From Polynucleobacter sp. AP-Kaivos-20-H2 (GTDB lineage Bacteria; Pseudomonadota; Gammaproteobacteria; Burkholderiales; Burkholderiaceae), in assembly GCF_018882215.1 (NCBI RefSeq), contig NZ_JACVOX010000001.1, forward strand, positions 186,001 through 250,000: a stretch of DNA of 64,000 nt. The letters run 5' to 3'. Below the pieces are notes generated by a model, which ran no database searches, was not told the origin of the DNA, and saw only the letters and a list, made by a program, of their open reading frames with translations. Numbering within the stretch: the stretch's first letter is position 1; each line of letters starts with the position of its first letter. The translations under genes and the position numbers were made by a program. Positions 48,066 through 55,696 of the stretch are shown here, piece by piece.

Positions 48066-49357
48066 GCTTTGATCTTGAAGCCATCTGCATAAGCAGCAGG
48101 GTTGGAGCCATTCCACACAACACCATCAAATAATTTGCTGGAGCGCATATCACTTTTTGGTAATGGGGTTTTGGAGGCCGTAGCCGCATCTTTGTAGATA
48201 GCGATATTGTTAACCTTCTTCGCAACTGCCAAGTAATCTGGATGTTCTTTGAGTAATCCCCAGCGCTTATGTTGAGTCATAAACCACATGCCATCAGATA
48301 GGTATGGGAAAGTCGCTAAACCGTCGTTATAAAACTTCATCGCATGCGGGTCATCCCAGGTCTTGCCGATACCATTGTTATAGCGACCCATCATCCGATC
48401 TTGAATCACACTAACATCAGTATTGACAAACGAAGGCGCAGACACTACTTCTGCAGTTGTATGTTTATTAGTTGTCGATGCATCTATGTATTTACCTGCT
48501 TCTAAGATCGCAGCTGTAACAGCGCGACAAGTATTGGGGTACTTTTTAGCGAAATCAGAAGTTGTTCCTAAAGCTTTTTCCGGATGATCTTGCCAAATTG
48601 CTTGTGTAGTAATGGCTGTAAAGCCAATGCCGTCAATGATTGCGCGGGCATTCCAGGGCTCACCTACACAATAGCCATCCATATTTCCGCTACGCATATT
48701 CGCGACCATTTGTGGGGGCGGAACAGTGATAATTTTCGCGTCTTTAAATGGATTAATGCCGTAGTTCGCCAACCAGTAGTAGAGCCACATAGCGTGCGTA
48801 CCGGTTGGGAAAGTTTGCGCAAAAGTGTAGTCACGCTTTTCTTTATCCATCAAAGCTTTAAGGCTTGCCCCATCAGTAACGCCCTTTTGGTAAAGCGCTT
48901 TAGATAAAGTAATTGCTTGGCCGTTATTGTTCAAGGACATCAGGAGAGACATATCTTTTTGTTGTCCACCGATACCCATTTGCAGTCCGTACATCAAGCC
49001 ATACAGAATGTGCGACATGTCATTTTCACCATTCACTAGCTTGTCACGGATTGCAGCCCATGATGCTTCTTTGGTGGGGATGATCTTGACGCCGTACTTC
49101 TTATCTAGACCAAGATGGTTGGCCATGACAACCGATGAGCAGTCTGTAAGGGCAATGAAACTGACCTTTACATCCGTTTTCTCAGGGGCGTCGGAGCCTG
49201 CTGCCCAAGCTCCTGCTTTAACCATTGGGTCTATTAAAGACAGAATGCTTGCAGAGCCAATACTTTGGATAAGTTTGCGACGCGTAGGATTCGCATCAGC
49301 AACAGTGGGGGTAGTAGCTTCTGGTAATAAGCCGCTAATGCTTGTTTTCTCTTTCAT
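48062..49357 (-). CDS. NrtA-type nitrate ABC transporter substrate-binding protein
   Basis: 431 residues. A Tat-like signal (TRRKLIQSIGSASILSL) precedes an NrtA/CmpA-type binding domain with VSFIALTDCSSVVMANHLGLDKKYG and the YCVGEPWNARAI loop. It begins at ATG 49357, which has the strong ribosome site AAAGGAG. No permease or ATPase follows on this strand: nirB comes next. It may therefore share the importer encoded on the other side of the divergent region, or act as a nitrate sensor like NasS. Confidence 0.88.
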   Translation of the reverse strand: MKEKTSISGLLPEATTPTVADANPTRRKLIQSIGSASILSLIDPMVKAGAWAAGSDAPEKTDVKVSFIALTDCSSVVMANHLGLDKKYGVKIIPTKEASWAAIRDKLVNGENDMSHILYGLMYGLQMGIGGQQKDMSLLMSLNNNGQAITLSKALYQKGVTDGASLKALMDKEKRDYTFAQTFPTGTHAMWLYYWLANYGINPFKDAKIITVPPPQMVANMRSGNMDGYCVGEPWNARAIIDGIGFTAITTQAIWQDHPEKALGTTSDFAKKYPNTCRAVTAAILEAGKYIDASTTNKHTTAEVVSAPSFVNTDVSVIQDRMMGRYNNGIGKTWDDPHAMKFYNDGLATFPYLSDGMWFMTQHKRWGLLKEHPDYLAVAKKVNNIAIYKDAATASKTPLPKSDMRSSKLFDGVVWNGSNPAAYADGFKIKA

Positions 49358-49428
49358 GCTGAGCTCCTTTGGTCGATAACTAACAATAAAGAAGTTGAAA
49401 GTTGCGAGATTAATGAAATGGCTCAGAA

Positions 49429-49449
49429 TTGGTGCACCAAACCAATGCA
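49429..49449. promoter_or_regulatory. Divergent nitrate promoter region with an NtrC-like site
   Basis: TTGGTGCACCAA (49429-49440) is a perfect palindrome midway between the two divergent operons. TGCACC-N5-AATGCA (49433-49449) matches the NtrC pattern TGCACC-N5-GGTGCA except at two positions. No convincing sigma-54 -24/-12 element was found beside it. Confidence 0.4.
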
Positions 49450-49508
49450 TGAGCACTTTTGGTTCACATAGAGAATTTAGGGCTATTGCTGACTGTTACA
49501 AATGATGC

Positions 49509-50312
49509 ATGGAACAAATTGCACCAAGAACAGTCAAAGCACCCAAATTAAATGGGGCGTTGCCTGGCGTCTACCTCATCGGTGCTGGGCCTGGAGCCTC
49601 TGATCTCATAACTGTTCGGGGTTCAAGAATTTTGGCTCAGGCAGACATTGTTTTTTATGATGCACTCATTGATATTTCTATGTTGGAGTGGTGTCCTAGC
49701 ACTAGGTTGGTGCAGGTAGGCAAAAGATGCGGATCGCATTCAAGCTCTCAGCACTTCATCAACAAGCAATTGGTGGATGCTGCAGGTAAGTACTCAGTAG
49801 TTGTGCGCTTAAAAGGCGGAGATCCAATGATCTTTGGTCGTGCACAGGAAGAGATTGATGCTCTTGAGAAAGCAAACGTGCGCTATGAGATTGTTCCAGG
49901 TATCACTACTGCCTTAGCGGCCTCGGCAGAATTAAAGCAGCCTCCAACTACGAGAGAGTTAAGTAGAACCCTGACGCTGACTACACTTCCAGGCCGTTGT
50001 GCACACGAAGATCATAAAACCGCTATTTACTATATGGCGCGTGATCAGCTATCTGAGGTTGCGACAACATTGATTGCTCAGGGCTACACGGTAGATACCC
50101 CTGTTTGCTTGATGGAATCGGTCAGTCTGCCAACGCAACGCAGTTTCGCCTGCACATTAGATGAATTGCGCTTTGGTGATGTTCATCATCATTTTTTAGA
50201 TAAGCAACCTGTTGTGGTGATGGTCGGAGAGGTTTATAGAAAAAAACTGCATACGCTTATCCCATTAATCGAGTCACAAAATCATTTCAACGTATTTCAA
50301 GCGGCATCTTAA
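49509..50312 (+). CDS. cobA: Uroporphyrinogen-III C-methyltransferase
   Basis: SUMT enzyme of 267 residues that methylates uroporphyrinogen III to precorrin-2, the entry to sirohaem. It has the signatures VYLIGAGPGASDLITVRG, YDALI, RLKGGDPMIFGRAQEE and VPGITTALAA. It lacks the CysG oxidase/ferrochelatase half, so those steps must come from elsewhere. The gene faces away from nirB across a shared promoter region, a sensible pairing because NirB needs sirohaem. Confidence 0.94.
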   Translation: MEQIAPRTVKAPKLNGALPGVYLIGAGPGASDLITVRGSRILAQADIVFYDALIDISMLEWCPSTRLVQVGKRCGSHSSSQHFINKQLVDAAGKYSVVVRLKGGDPMIFGRAQEEIDALEKANVRYEIVPGITTALAASAELKQPPTTRELSRTLTLTTLPGRCAHEDHKTAIYYMARDQLSEVATTLIAQGYTVDTPVCLMESVSLPTQRSFACTLDELRFGDVHHHFLDKQPVVVMVGEVYRKKLHTLIPLIESQNHFNVFQAAS

Positions 50313-50332
50313 TTACTTACTAGGAGCTATAA

Positions 50333-51706
50333 ATGAATTCATATCGTCCTTTTGATCCAGATAGACCTCTGTTTAGCAACCGCTGTAGCTGTGGACAGCA
50401 TGCATCTGAGTTAGATCATGCAAACTCGCTTTCAGCAATGATGGATGCCGAGCAGCAAAGCGCAGATTTTGTTGAGGCCAGCTTAGTTAAGGCTCTTTTT
50501 CCTCAAGAAGATCGTAGACGCGCATTTTTAAAGGCTGTTGGAGTTGGTGGAGCAATGAGCGCTCTCTCGGGCTTCTTGCCGGTAGGGTCCTTGCAGGCAA
50601 TGGCGCAAGAAAAAGCGCCATTAGAAAAACCAGACCTAAAAATTGGCTTTATCGCAATTACTTGTGCGACTCCACTCATCATGGCCGACCCACTAGGTTT
50701 TTATAAAAAACAAGGCCTGAACGTTACCCTTAATAAGACCGCAGGTTGGGCTTTAATTCGTGACAAGATGCTCAATAAAGAGCATGATGCCTCACACTTT
50801 TTATCACCAATGCCGATCTCAATGTCAATGGGCTTGGGTTCTGATCCTTCTCAGATGCGTGTGGCCACAATTCAGAACGTGAATGGTCAGGCTATTACGT
50901 TAGCTAACAAGCACAAAGATAATCGTGATCCGAAAAACTGGAAAGGCATGAAGTTTGCTGTTCCATTCGAATACTCAATGCATAACTTCTTGCTGCGTTA
51001 TTACGTAGCTCAAGCTGGCTTAGATCCAGATAAAGATATTCAGATTCGCGTTACACCTCCACCAGAGATGGTGGCTAATTTACGTGCCGGCAATATTGAT
51101 GGTTTTTTAGGGCCTGATCCATTTAACCAGCGCGCAGTGTATGACGAGGTCGGATTTATACACATCCTGACTAAGCAGATTTGGGACGGTCACCCTTGCT
51201 GTGCTTTTGGAACCTCAGAAGATTTTATCCGCAAGAATCCAAATACCTTTGCAGCCCTCTATCGTGCAGTCTTAAATGCTTCGACGATGGCGCGTGATCC
51301 TGCGAATAGACCTTTAATTGCTAAAGTAATTTCTACGCCAAATTACCTTAACCAGCCAGAGACAGTTGTAATGCAAGTTCTCACTGGTAAGTTTGCAGAT
51401 GGTCTAGGCAATGTGCAAAACGTACCAGATCGCATCGACTTCAACCCAATTCCTTGGTACTCCATGGCAACCTGGATGTTGACTCAAATGCAGCGCTGGG
51501 GCTATGTCAAAGGCGATGTGAATTACAAGGACATCTCTGAAAAAGTATTCTTGTTGACCGACGCTAAAAAGTATATGGGTGAGACTGGCATTGCAGTTCC
51601 ACCATTAGCTAAAGTGGGATACAAAAAAGACAAGATTATGGGTAAAGAGTTTGACCCTAGTCAGCCAGCAGCCTATTTGAAATCTTTTCAAACTAATAAA
51701 GCATGA
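50333..51706 (+). CDS. Nitrate/cyanate ABC transporter substrate-binding protein with N-terminal CxCGxH segment
   Basis: 457 residues of the NrtA/CynA type. Unusually, about 65 residues come before the Tat-like motif RRRAFLKAVGVGGA; this extension has RCSCGQHASELDHA, whose two Cys and His could bind metal. The binding domain (from KIGFIAITCATPLIMADPLGFY) resembles the protein of the other operon. It lies next to a permease, an ATPase and cynS, so cyanate, nitrate or nitrite are candidate ligands. Confidence 0.88.
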   Translation: MNSYRPFDPDRPLFSNRCSCGQHASELDHANSLSAMMDAEQQSADFVEASLVKALFPQEDRRRAFLKAVGVGGAMSALSGFLPVGSLQAMAQEKAPLEKPDLKIGFIAITCATPLIMADPLGFYKKQGLNVTLNKTAGWALIRDKMLNKEHDASHFLSPMPISMSMGLGSDPSQMRVATIQNVNGQAITLANKHKDNRDPKNWKGMKFAVPFEYSMHNFLLRYYVAQAGLDPDKDIQIRVTPPPEMVANLRAGNIDGFLGPDPFNQRAVYDEVGFIHILTKQIWDGHPCCAFGTSEDFIRKNPNTFAALYRAVLNASTMARDPANRPLIAKVISTPNYLNQPETVVMQVLTGKFADGLGNVQNVPDRIDFNPIPWYSMATWMLTQMQRWGYVKGDVNYKDISEKVFLLTDAKKYMGETGIAVPPLAKVGYKKDKIMGKEFDPSQPAAYLKSFQTNKA

Positions 51707-51721
51707 ATGTAAGGTAAATGA

Positions 51722-52582
51722 ATGAAAACAGTATCAATTAAGGTTAAAGGTGCAATTCTATCGGTTGTGATTTTGCTCATGTGCTTATTTATCTGGCATA
51801 TGGCGACAACACAAAAAGTTACACCGCCGCCTGGGGTATCAACTGCCTCTAGTGAATACAACAGCCTCATGGGTCAGGGCGGTAGTGAGCCTGTTCAAAA
51901 AACTGGATTTCCAACCTTAACGCAGATGGGGGAGACTATCTATAAGCAGTTGTCACACCCTTTTTATGACAATGGTCCAAACGATAAGGGAATTGGTATT
52001 CAGCTGGCCTATTCTTTGGCGCGTGTTGCCTTAGGATTCTTGTTGGCAATGATTGTCGCTATTCCGTTTGGATTCTGGATTGGGATGTCACCATTAGCTT
52101 ATGAGGCATTTAATCCTTTCATTCAAATCCTAAAGCCGATTTCTCCATTGGCTTGGATGCCGATTGCGCTATACACCATCAAAGACTCTGCGATTTCTGG
52201 TATTTTTGTGATCTTTATTTGTTCCGTATGGCCAATGCTCCTAAACACAGCATTTGGAGTTGCTAATGTACGTAAAGAATTATTAAACGTTGCCAAGACA
52301 TTGGAAGTCTCTCCTTTACGTAAGGCATTCTTAGTCATTCTTCCTGCGGCTGCACCAACTATTTTGACTGGTATGCGCATCTCTATGGGTATTGCCTGGT
52401 TAGTGATCGTTGCTGCTGAGATGCTTGTCGGCGGCACCGGAATTGGTTACTTCTTATGGAATGAGTGGAATAACCTATCGCTCTCCAGTGTTATTTTTGC
52501 AATTCTTTTAATTGGTATTGTTGGAATGTTGCTAGATACAGCATTTGGCAAGTTACAAAAGGCGGTTTCGTATGCAGATTGA
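51722..52582 (+). CDS. ABC transporter permease, NrtB/CynB type
   Basis: A 286-residue inner-membrane permease with about six helices. The first helix (ILSVVILLMCLFIW) is followed by a periplasmic segment; the conserved coupling region is ELLNVAKTLEVSPLRKAFLVILPAAAPTILTGMRISMGIAW, the EAA loop. Closest to the nitrate/sulfonate/taurine class. It overlaps the ATPase gene by eleven bases. Confidence 0.92.
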   Translation: MKTVSIKVKGAILSVVILLMCLFIWHMATTQKVTPPPGVSTASSEYNSLMGQGGSEPVQKTGFPTLTQMGETIYKQLSHPFYDNGPNDKGIGIQLAYSLARVALGFLLAMIVAIPFGFWIGMSPLAYEAFNPFIQILKPISPLAWMPIALYTIKDSAISGIFVIFICSVWPMLLNTAFGVANVRKELLNVAKTLEVSPLRKAFLVILPAAAPTILTGMRISMGIAWLVIVAAEMLVGGTGIGYFLWNEWNNLSLSSVIFAILLIGIVGMLLDTAFGKLQKAVSYAD

Positions 52583-53435
52583 AAATACATTCCTCAAAGT
52601 TTCAAACCTCAGCAAGTCGTATAAAGCTGACGCACCTCCAGTATTTGAAGGAATAGATTTTGAAATCGAAAAAGGAGAGTTTGTTTGTATCATCGGTCAC
52701 TCCGGATGTGGCAAAACCACTATTTTGAATGTGCTTGCTGGTCTTGAAGAAGCAACTGGCGGCGATGCCATCATGCTTGGTAAGCGCATTCAGGGCCCCG
52801 GTTTAGAGCGTGGCGTTGTATTCCAAGGGCATGCTTTAATGCCGTGGATGACAGTACTGCAGAATGTGGCTTTTGCAGTGAAGTCAAAGTATCCCGATTG
52901 GTCAAAAGAGCAGATTACTGAGCATTCCAAAAAGTATCTGGCGATGGTCGGCTTGGTAAATGCTGAAAATAAAAAACCATCTGAATTATCTGGCGGTATG
53001 AAGCAAAGGGTTGGTATTGCAAGAGCCTTTGCAATTGAGCCAAAAATGCTACTACTTGATGAACCATTCGGAGCCTTGGATGCGTTAACTCGCGGGGTTA
53101 TTCAGGATGAGCTTCTCAAAATTTGCAAAGAAACAAATCAAACTGTATTTATGATCACCCATGATGTTGATGAGGCAATCTTGCTTTCTGACAAAATTAT
53201 GCTGATGAGCAACGGCCCTAATGCACGTATCGCTGAAATCGTTGTCAACACTTTGCCCAAAGGAAGAAAGCGGGCCAATTTACATCATGATGCTATGTAT
53301 TACCCAATGCGAAACCATTTAGTAGATTTTCTAGTCAATCGATCAAAGGATCTACAGGTAAAAGGTGCTAAGGGTGAGTTGGATGGTTACAAGCCTGTAA
53401 TAGTGCTTCCAGGCGTTGATGCGGTTGTTGCTTAA
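52572..53435 (+). CDS. ABC transporter ATP-binding protein, NrtD/CynD type
   Basis: A 287-residue ATPase with Walker A GHSGCGKTT, Q-loop VFQGHALMPW, signature LSGGMKQR, Walker B MLLLDEPFGALD and the switch His in MITHDVDEA. The C-terminal tail of about 60 residues, including NHLVDFLVNRSK, is typical of nitrate-type ATPases. ATG 52572 is used: it follows AAAGGCGG, whereas the longer frame begins inside the permease. Confidence 0.93.
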   Translation: MQIENTFLKVSNLSKSYKADAPPVFEGIDFEIEKGEFVCIIGHSGCGKTTILNVLAGLEEATGGDAIMLGKRIQGPGLERGVVFQGHALMPWMTVLQNVAFAVKSKYPDWSKEQITEHSKKYLAMVGLVNAENKKPSELSGGMKQRVGIARAFAIEPKMLLLDEPFGALDALTRGVIQDELLKICKETNQTVFMITHDVDEAILLSDKIMLMSNGPNARIAEIVVNTLPKGRKRANLHHDAMYYPMRNHLVDFLVNRSKDLQVKGAKGELDGYKPVIVLPGVDAVVA

Positions 53436-53465
53436 TACACTAAAACTTAAAACTAGGAGAAAAAG

Positions 53466-53909
53466 ATGGATCGTTCAGTAGTTACACAAAAAATTATCGA
53501 AGCCAAAGTTCGCAATGGCATGAAGTGGAGTGATATCGCAAAGGCAATCGGCGAATCAAAGGAGTGGGTTACTGCAGGCTGTTTAGGTCAAATGACCTTT
53601 ACTAAGGTGCAGGCTGAAGCCGCTGGTAAGTTATTTGATTTGACTGATGAAGAGATGGCTTGGTTGCAAATTGTTCCTTATAAAGGATCTCTGCCAACCG
53701 CCGTACCAACAGACCCATTGATCTATCGTTGGTATGAGATTGTGAGTGTTTATGGCACTACTATTAAAGAGTTAATCCATGAAGAGTTTGGCGATGGCAT
53801 TATGAGTGCAATCGATTTCTCAATGGATATCCAACGTGAGCCGGATCCGAAGGGCGACCGTGTGCAGGTTGTATTATCAGGTAAGTATCTTTCTTATAAG
53901 ACTTACTAA
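53466..53909 (+). CDS. cynS: Cyanate hydratase (cyanase)
   Basis: Converts cyanate plus bicarbonate to ammonia and CO2. 147 residues: an N-terminal HTH-like helical bundle and the C-terminal catalytic domain. The active-site residues R88, E91 and S114 match E. coli R96, E99 and S122 with identical spacing (YRWYEIVSVYGTT, GIMSAI). It is the last gene of the ABC operon, with an AGGAG ribosome site, and is followed by a terminator. Confidence 0.97.
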   Translation: MDRSVVTQKIIEAKVRNGMKWSDIAKAIGESKEWVTAGCLGQMTFTKVQAEAAGKLFDLTDEEMAWLQIVPYKGSLPTAVPTDPLIYRWYEIVSVYGTTIKELIHEEFGDGIMSAIDFSMDIQREPDPKGDRVQVVLSGKYLSYKTY

Positions 53910-53928
53910 AAATATAATCGCACCCTAG

Positions 53929-53950
53929 AACCACTTTCGGGTGGTTTTTT
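53929..53950 (+). terminator. Terminator after cynS
   Basis: AACCAC, loop TTTCGG, GTGGTTTTTT. A compact stem with six T's. Confidence 0.88.
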
Positions 53951-53997
53951 ATTGGGGTATTCTTAGCGACAACTTACTAAAAAAATTGAGATTAAAT

Positions 53998-54423
53998 ATG
54001 TCAGGCATTATAGATTTTAAGGCGCTCGTTAGTCAGATTGGCGAGGCTGTAATCATTTCTGATCGGGATGAAAATATCTTGTTTTGGAATGTTTCTGCTG
54101 AGCGTATTTTTGGCTACGGTTCGGCAGAGGCTGTGGGGAAAACCCTCAGTATTATTACGCCTGAACGTTTTAGGGAAAGGCACTCTAAAGGGTATTTCCA
54201 CACCATACAGACTGGTGTAACAAAGTATGGAAATACTTTGTTAAGAGTTCCTGCGATGCATAAGGATGGGCGTTCTATCTCCATTGCTTTTTCAGTAAGC
54301 ATGCTTTTTGATGATAAAAAACAACCCATTGCCATAGCTGCGATTGTCCGAGATGAAACTGAACGTTTTCAAGAAGAGCGTAATTTGAAGGTCAAACTGG
54401 CAGCATATGAGAGAAGCGAGTAA
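53998..54423 (+). CDS. Stand-alone PAS-domain protein
   Basis: A 141-residue protein made of a single PAS domain (about 5-125): VSQIGEAVIISDRDENILFWNVSAERIFGY is the canonical first half and GRSISIAFSVSMLFDDKKQPIAIAAIVRDET the second. There is no kinase, cyclase or HTH output. The ATG at 53998 lies past the cynS terminator, so it probably has its own promoter. It could sense redox or a ligand and act through a partner protein; target unknown. Confidence 0.85.
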   Translation: MSGIIDFKALVSQIGEAVIISDRDENILFWNVSAERIFGYGSAEAVGKTLSIITPERFRERHSKGYFHTIQTGVTKYGNTLLRVPAMHKDGRSISIAFSVSMLFDDKKQPIAIAAIVRDETERFQEERNLKVKLAAYERSE

Positions 54424-54516
54424 GACCCCAATGCTAAGGTTGCTATAAATCTGCTTAGATTTAGCTCTTTTGTTTCTCCTTCGCCATTGCTTATGCCCAT
54501 AATGGGCTCACCATCC

Positions 54517-54525
54517 CGCTTACCA
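54517..54525 (+). repeat. Single CGCTTACCA unit inside the right boundary
   Basis: The ATCCCGCTTACCAGT context matches the tandem sites at 39174 and 54742 in its last 13 bases. It lies 122 bases before the right tRNA-end copy, where an arm-type integrase site would be expected. Confidence 0.45.
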
Positions 54526-54707
54526 GTGAAACATGGATTTTAGTAAGTTTGAATGGATTACTCGGGAGTAGAGTCTACCTTCTAAGCCATATGGGCAAGG
54601 GGTTTAATGGACATTGGTAGGTTTTACAGGAGGGTCAAAATCTAGATCTCGTCTCCGCCAGCACTTTTGGCATTTTTTCTTCTTTTTACTATGCGCAACA
54701 TAGACTT

Positions 54708-54729
54708 AGCCCCCTAACCGGGGCTTTTT
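54708..54729 (+). terminator. Terminator within the right flank repeat
   Basis: AGCCCC, loop, GGGGCT followed by TTTTT; counterpart of the stem behind tRNA-Ser. It may insulate the metallophosphoesterase gene from island transcripts. Confidence 0.75.
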
Positions 54730-54741
54730 CTTTATCACTCC

Positions 54742-54762
54742 CGCTTACCAGTACGCTTACCA
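54742..54762 (+). repeat. Tandem CGCTTACCA repeats, right copy
   Basis: CGCTTACCA-GTA-CGCTTACCA, unchanged from the left copy although neighbouring bases differ, suggesting selection or recent exchange at this element. Confidence 0.55.
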
Positions 54763-54899
54763 CCCAAACAATATGTGATTGCAGATATGTGGCTAATACC
54801 AATTAAGCTAACAATCGCTTATTACATCCTGATGGCATGGTTAATTATTGAATACACTAGATTTCAATATAAAAGCCAAAATCGTGTCTTATCCAATTT

Positions 54900-55667
54900 A
54901 TGAAACTTCATGTACTGAGTGATTTGCATCTAGAGTTTGCTGACTTTACCCCTACATCAAATACGGCAGATGTTATTGTTCTGGCGGGTGATATCGGCCT
55001 TCGCGCGGAAGGTGTAACTTGGGCCAGGAAATCTTTTCCGGATCAAGAAATTATTTATGTGGCTGGCAACCATGAGTTCTATGGTTCTCAGCGTTCTCAT
55101 GTCATTGAGGACATCCAAAATACATGTGCAGAAAACGGCATTCATTTCCTAGATGACGATGGGATTGAGCTTCATGATCCCCAATCAAATACTCCCGTCC
55201 GTTTTTTAGGGGCTACGTTATGGACGGACTTTTTATTATTTGGCGAAGATCTTAAATCTAAATGCTTATCGTATGGCGAGCTTTACTTAAATGACTTCCG
55301 AAGAATCCGTGACGGAGGCAGAAATTTTTCTCCAAAAAAGTCTATCCAATTGCATGAAAAGTCACTGGCTTGGCTGCAAAAAGAATTCGAGAATCCGTTT
55401 GATGGCAAGACGGTAGTGGTTACCCATCACCTACCTTCAATGCTATCGGTTGCACAGCGCTATAAGCCCGATCTACTATCCGCCTGTTTTGCCTCCGAGT
55501 TAGCCCATCTCTTTGGAAGAATGTCTCTATGGATTCATGGGCATACGCATGACTCCTGTGATTATCAAATGAATGGCACTAGGGTGGTTTGTAATCCTCG
55601 CGGTTATGTGCGTTCTAACCATGCTGAGAACCCAGCATTTAATTCATCTTTAATAATTGAAATCTAG
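54900..55667 (+). CDS. Calcineurin-like metallophosphoesterase
   Basis: A 255-residue cytosolic phosphoesterase with the full metal-site series: LSDLHLEF, AGDIG, AGNHEFYG, VVTHHLPS and IHGHTHDS. Substrate unknown. It is the first gene right of the repeat and carries no signal peptide. The family includes phage and island-borne enzymes; a role in nucleotide or phosphate metabolism is possible but not shown. Confidence 0.9.
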   Translation: MKLHVLSDLHLEFADFTPTSNTADVIVLAGDIGLRAEGVTWARKSFPDQEIIYVAGNHEFYGSQRSHVIEDIQNTCAENGIHFLDDDGIELHDPQSNTPVRFLGATLWTDFLLFGEDLKSKCLSYGELYLNDFRRIRDGGRNFSPKKSIQLHEKSLAWLQKEFENPFDGKTVVVTHHLPSMLSVAQRYKPDLLSACFASELAHLFGRMSLWIHGHTHDSCDYQMNGTRVVCNPRGYVRSNHAENPAFNSSLIIEI

Positions 55668-55696
55668 TTACCCATCACACGCTTCATAATGAGAGC

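Larger units (their letters stand above)
39093..54661. mobile_element. Putative tRNA-Ser-associated genomic island carrying nitrogen assimilation genes
   Basis: Bounded on the left by an intact tRNA-Ser and on the right by a repeat of its 3' end. Contents (nitrate and nitrite reductases, nitrate/cyanate transport, cyanase, HPP proteins, nitroreductase) form one accessory function, while the genes to the left are core. No integrase, transposase or conjugation gene is seen, so it is either a remnant or mobilised in trans. The boundary call is inference from the repeats. Confidence 0.6.
54647..54847 (+). repeat. Island flank repeat, right copy
   Basis: Starts TCTCGTCTCCGCCAG, identical to the tRNA-Ser 3' end, and follows the left copy (39079-39279) to GATGGCATGGTTAATTA with scattered substitutions. 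The rest of a tRNA is not present, only a poor T-arm-like remnant, so this is an attachment-site copy and not a tRNA gene. Confidence 0.85.
54424..54899. other. Gene-free right boundary of the island
   Basis: 476 bases without a supportable gene. It holds a weak hairpin AAATCT-GCTT-AGATTT (54447-54462), a small hairpin GCCCA-TAA-TGGGC (54495-54507), a single CGCTTACCA (54517-54525), a degenerate T-arm-like GGAGGGTC just before the tRNA-Ser 3'-end copy at 54647, and the right-hand flank repeat. Confidence 0.6.

Noticed and set aside
48066-48116. Longer N-terminus for NirB
   Set aside because: The extra residues (MEWLQPCCLCRW...) are out of family and overlap the upstream binding-protein gene; ATG 48065 forms the usual ATGA overlap.
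49441-49508. Sigma-54 promoter for cobA
   Set aside because: TGG followed ten bases later by GA rather than GC; the -12 element does not fit.
39093-54661. Search for an integrase, transposase or conjugation gene in the island
   Set aside because: None of the frames shows tyrosine- or serine-recombinase, DDE or relaxase motifs; the island call rests on repeats and cargo only.
54647-54661. Second tRNA-Ser gene
   Set aside because: Only the 3' acceptor end is present; the anticodon and D arms are missing.
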